A stretch of 64,000 nt of DNA, taken from positions 3,973,001-4,037,000 of the forward strand of contig OZ018418.1 of NCBI GenBank assembly GCA_963969595.1, read 5' to 3'. The translations under genes were made by a program, and so were the position numbers. Position 1 is the stretch's first letter. Each line of letters starts with the position of its first letter. Positions 60,396 through 64,000 of this stretch are shown here, piece after piece. The DNA comes from Neckera pumila (Eukaryota; Streptophyta; Bryopsida; Hypnales; Neckeraceae). The notes beneath the pieces were generated by a model. That model searched no databases and was not told the DNA's origin. It saw only the letters and a program-made list of their open reading frames with translations.

Positions 60396-61375
60396 ATGTC
60401 AGACGGACAACTCAACATTGAACCCCCCCAACACGTCCAACAAGACAACCTTGGCAATGAGGGAATTGCAAAAGTGCAGAAAGGGCGATGGCATCTCATA
60501 GCGCTTCCTCAAACAGCAAGGGTGATTTCACAAGATGAAAAAGTCATGAAGGACGGATTTGCAACAATTTGTAGGGTCCAAATTGAAGGATGTCCTGGAA
60601 TAAAAACATTTTGGGAGTTTGCATCAAAGATATCCCACCAACAACGCATACAATCAAAACTTGCAAAATTGGAACACCAGAACAAATCAATGGCAGTGAG
60701 GATTCCACATGATGGAGTCATACAATTTTATGCAGTCCATGCAACAAACAACAAAAGGTATTCATATTGGTGGAACGGCGGAATACAGCGGCAAATGTTG
60801 AACTTGGATATGCAATATACAGACAACATAGGTATTGCATTGGCTTGTGCAAACGTTGAACCCAAAGAAGTGATTTCAGCTTTTTGTCTCGATTGATGGA
60901 GGAGGAAGTGCACGGAGTTTGCGTGGGCATTGCTGCACATCATGAATGCGGTGCACAATGCTAGACATTTCCCCAATGATATTTCCCTGGACATCATGTT
61001 TCACTTTCCTGAAGACGAGTCATATATCTACATTAAAGTTTGCGATTGGAGCTTGACTATCTTACGTATCAAACCACCCAAATCCTTGTATGTGTTCACA
61101 TCTGCGGGTGAAAAGGAAAAAGCTTTGCAAAAGAAGTGGTGGATTGGAGGAATATGCGGTTGGTCGAATAGCTAAGAAGATCAACAAACAATGCATGTTA
61201 GTGGCCTACCACAAGTTACATTGGAAAACATAAGGACATACAAAGTTTAGCCATCAGGATTTGGCAATGGTGTTTCATCAATACTTGGAGCGGCTTTGCA
61301 ATGAAGACCTTGATTCATGAAGTAGTTTGGCCAAAATCATCCACCAATTTACTACTTATTTCAATTGGCCTAAAC
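60396..61375 (+). pseudogene. Decayed protein-kinase-like protein
   Basis: ATG 60396 opens a 166-codon frame stopped by TGA 60894-60896. The same frame continues with WRRKCTEFAWALLHIMNAVHNARHFPNDISLDIM, then IYIKVCDWS, before a frameshift near 61130; coding-like sequence continues as EEYAVGRIAKKINKQ and SHQDLAMVFHQYLERLC. The order ARHF..DIS..IM, then CDW, then EYAVG, resembles a kinase catalytic loop, DFG site and helix F. The catalytic HRD is changed, and DFG reads DWS. Similar kinase-like frames are known in repeat-rich bryophyte genomes (recalled from general knowledge, not checked). It is probably inactive and possibly element-borne. Confidence 0.42.
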
Positions 61376-62559
61376 CAGATGAATAGTTCCGACATTCATT
61401 TTAATAGTTCAGCGTACTATATAGATTATAAAACTATAGAAGTATTTGATAAATGTAGAAGTAAGGATGTACGTATGCGGTCTATGCAGACTGTATTGTA
61501 TTACGCACTACCAATGTATGCCAATTTATATACAACTGGATTCACATTTTGGATTCTAGAGTGTTTTGGATTTGTTTATCATTACAAACTTTTTCCATAT
61601 TAAACATATATTTTGCTTGAATGAATAGTGCAATAATTCTTGTTGATGGTTGTTAAATTGACAAGGTTGTGTAAGAAGTTGTATGATCTATCATGTATGC
61701 ATGCATGTAATAGAACAATGTAAATGGAATACATTTTATGCATTCAAGGTTTTTAGTGCTTTTTAAACCAAAAAGTTGTTTACATTTTCTTACAATAAGT
61801 ACTGAAAGAAAAAAGCCAAGTCACTTGCAAAAAGCAATTGAAATCATTTGCCTTTGTTTCAATTGGTTGAAGACAAATACATTATAGTGGTGAGTTCTAT
61901 GAAATCAGTGATCAACTTTGAAGATTCCACATATTGTAGGAACATTGAAGAGGAAGAATTGAAGTAGAAAAAAACAGTAGGAAGATGAGAGTGGTGTGAA
62001 ATGAAGTAGCTTACTGTCGTTCTTTTCTTCAACCACGGGTTCTAATTTGAGGAATTTGTAGAGGTTCACTTCACTCTGCAACTTGGTATTTGGGGTTTAG
62101 GATTCAAGCTTCATCAAGCAAGATGATAAAAGGTGAGGTTTTTAGTTTGTAGCTCTAGCACTTTTTTAGATCCATAGCTCTTCTATCTATCTGATGTTTC
62201 TCTTACAATTGCCAAAAGCTATGCAAATTTGGGTCACCTTGAAATGATAGGGACTACCAATCCATCATCTTTTGTAGATTCCTCGTAAAATGTTGATGTT
62301 AGTGATGAGTCGGAGGCTGAATTCAAATTGAAGGGCATGATGTTTTGGTATTTCTTTGCTGCAAACTACAAAATGTATTCTATACCACTAGTATTAAAGT
62401 ACTTTAGCAAATTTCTAGCAAGTCTAGTAGGCGAGGAAAAAACTATGGACAAATTATAAAACATCAACTGCTTAAGGAATAAGGAGATCTTTTACATTAC
62501 CACATATTTACATTTTGTACCAAAATACCCACAAAATATAAACAGCTGTCGCAACCAGA
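61376..62559. other. AT-rich stretch, no gene seen
   Basis: Only short frames (up to about 100 codons at 61301-61603) without motifs are present. No repeats or RNA genes were recognised. Confidence 0.5.
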
Positions 62560-64000
62560 ATTTTGGTTTTCCCTTGCTTATCTAAAAGTTGGAACGGAAA
62601 CAAGTAATTAGGATCCGGATCCTACAAGGAGGTAGAAGAAGACTAAAGATAGACAATGCTAATGCAGTAAGGGATAAACTGGATTTGATCTAGTCAGAGT
62701 ATTAGTATTCAAGAGTGGAATCACATTCGAAACTTGTCTAAAATCGGATTAGGATTGAATCGGATTGCTATGGACCGGATCGGAAAAGGTCATGATGACT
62801 AGTCAGGGATCTGAGGACTATATAAAGGCTGGTTGTCCCCATTTTCACTCCTTTACTTCCCTCCAGTTTTGGAGCTGACCTTGAGTACTTTAATGCCTTT
62901 GTTTGCGCCAGAGCCGTTGTGTGCATGGAAACTTCAATATGAGTGTGTCAGAGTGTAGGAGAGGTCGAGTTTGTATGGGTTGCAGGTTTTGTGTTGTCTT
63001 CCGGTTGAGATTGGACGAGAGTGTGGGAGCACGCAATGTCATTATTTAGAAATCCGTATTAGTTTAGGATCAATTCCGTAAATATTTTCGAAATTTTGTA
63101 GTAGTGGAACCGTGAACCGGAACATTTAGTAGAAACTAGGGAGTCGGAAAGTTCCGGCTCACAAAAACTTGTAGAAGGAGTAAGAGACGGACTTTTACCG
63201 GATCCGGAAACCGGAAGGAGATCCGGATTCCGGCAAACCTACGAACTAGAGGTCCGGCTTACGGAAACTAGGGATCCGTTTGAAAAAGGCGGCGCATTAA
63301 ATGACCGAACCAACGGGTGTCAGTCATTGGCCAGGTACTTAAGTGGATTATCTTCTCATTCTTCTCCCTCTTTCTTCCGCTCGAGGAGGTGTGTGCTTGC
63401 AAGTTTGGAGCGCGTTTTCTTTTAGAAGAGTGAAAGAGTGGTGAGTTAGGCCGGATAGGGAGAGAAGGAAAGGAGGGTGCCGATTGCACCGGATTAGAGT
63501 TCAATGGCGGAAACGTCAGCGCAGGGGCAGAAGACAGTTCCGTTTGTCAAACTCTTATACCCGATCATTCCATCTGATCCCAGTGAACGTTTACAGTTAG
63601 AGGAAGATCTATCCACACTAGGGTGTATAGGGTTCATCCGGAAACCCTGGACGGTGAGGAGCGAGGACTTTCTTCGGGAGTTAGTTTTTGGGGCACCGAA
63701 CCAGTTTGAGCCGACGCCAAGGGGGTGGTTATCATCCTGGACGGAAGGGATGTGGGCGGAAACTTACGGGTTGACGCAGTCCGGATCCGGAAGCGCAACC
63801 CGGACGGATAAGTTTTATGAAGGAAAGTTCAAGAAGCCATCGCACCACAAGGAGGGCTTTTCCGTTAGTGATTGTAGCAATGAGCGTCATAGGAGGTTAC
63901 TGAATTTCCTAATTCCTATAGTATATCCGGAAAAACCAACGAGAGTTACGGTCACAGTCGCGAATACGATTTTCGGAGCACTGGAAGGCCGGGTCGTGAA
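62560..64000 (+). mobile_element. Unclassified element with gag-like protein, copy 3 (truncated by window end)
   Basis: Contains a TATATAAAGG box at about 62820 followed by a C/T-rich leader. A CCGG-rich region (63100-63270) and a leader with CATTCTTCTCCCTC, GTGGTGAGTTAGG and GTGCCGATTGCACCGGATTAG precede the start codon. The second half of this leader matches 8530-8650 in copy 1. The region up to about 63270 resembles the 3' region of copy 1, which would fit a 5' long terminal repeat or the tail of an adjacent copy. The left boundary is approximate. Confidence 0.5.
63504..64000 (+). CDS. Gag-like protein of copy 3, N-terminal part, frame intact
   Basis: ATG 63504 opens a frame that runs without a stop to the window edge (165 codons). 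It starts MAETSAQGQK. It has all motifs of the family: LEEDLSTLGCIGFIRKPW, W.SSWTEGMWAETY, EGKFKKPSHHKEGFSVSDC, RHRRLL.FLIP, YPEKPTRVTVTVANTIFGAL, EGR. It is the best-preserved of the three copies. A perfect family start context (ATTGCACCGGATTAG, then about 8 bases before ATG) is shared with copy 1 (ATTGCACCGAATTAG). It probably continues for about 450 more codons. Confidence 0.7.
   Translation, partial: MAETSAQGQKTVPFVKLLYPIIPSDPSERLQLEEDLSTLGCIGFIRKPWTVRSEDFLRELVFGAPNQFEPTPRGWLSSWTEGMWAETYGLTQSGSGSATRTDKFYEGKFKKPSHHKEGFSVSDCSNERHRRLLNFLIPIVYPEKPTRVTVTVANTIFGALEGRVV

Noticed and set aside
8826..61375. Reassignment of TGA as a sense codon
   Set aside because: TAG and TAA also interrupt the same kinds of frames, and other frames (TNPA-like exon, HAD-like exon 57938-58420, copy 3) use normal stops; decay by C-to-T change explains all cases.
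1..64000. tRNA, rRNA or other structured RNA genes
   Set aside because: No A-box/B-box pair with cloverleaf potential or rRNA-like sequence was recognised by eye; a covariance-model scan would be needed to exclude them.

Overview
The window looks like repeat-dense nuclear DNA of a plant-lineage eukaryote. The evidence is intron-bearing reading frames with GT-AG junctions, TTTAGGG-type telomere-like repeats inside the sequence, a complete CACTA (En/Spm) transposon and plant-type transposase families. The species cannot be named from the sequence; a large streptophyte genome (charophyte, bryophyte or fern type) would fit. I see no clear housekeeping gene, tRNA or rRNA. Most coding sequence belongs to mobile elements, many carrying in-frame stops that a single C-to-T change explains.

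Layout. 1-558: end of an unrecognised lysine-rich frame. About 905-5560: candidate foldback-like element with tandem-repeat arms and a nested TTAA-flanked MITE. 5600-7490: T-rich degenerate tandem repeats and a ~31-bp GC-rich minisatellite. About 8256-11570: copy 1 of an unclassified element family encoding a gag-like protein. About 11571-59117: the main object, described next. 59.1-61.7 kb: AT-rich DNA with short repeats and a decayed kinase-like gene. About 62560-64000: a third gag-like copy, running off the window with its frame open.

The 11.57-59.12 kb interval is best read as one giant terminal-inverted-repeat DNA element, about 47.5 kb as it stands and about 18-20 kb without its nested insertions. 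A 30-bp stretch in the left end recurs exactly, inverted, in the right end. Both flanks carry many copies of a dispersed palindrome, core CGGGAGATATCCCG and extended form near CAACGGGAGATATCCCGTTG. The copies lie mostly in introns, promoters and 3' flanks. The left part codes on the minus strand for a transposase-like protein with a DUF7869-type region. The right part codes on the plus strand for a large multi-exon protein with a ParB/sulfiredoxin-like motif, an acidic linker and an FCP1/NIF-like HAD phosphatase domain, followed by a second, degenerate HAD-like exon. A ParB-like protein together with dispersed palindromes recalls ParB-parS, but that functional link is inference.

Nested in it are gag-like copy 2 (15884-19728, flanked by GTAC), two TTAA-flanked MITEs, and a complete CACTA element (24319-47021, 22,703 bp, TAT target duplication). 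The CACTA element carries a nonsense-interrupted TNP2-type transposase on the minus strand and an apparently intact TNPA/Ptta-like frame on the plus strand.
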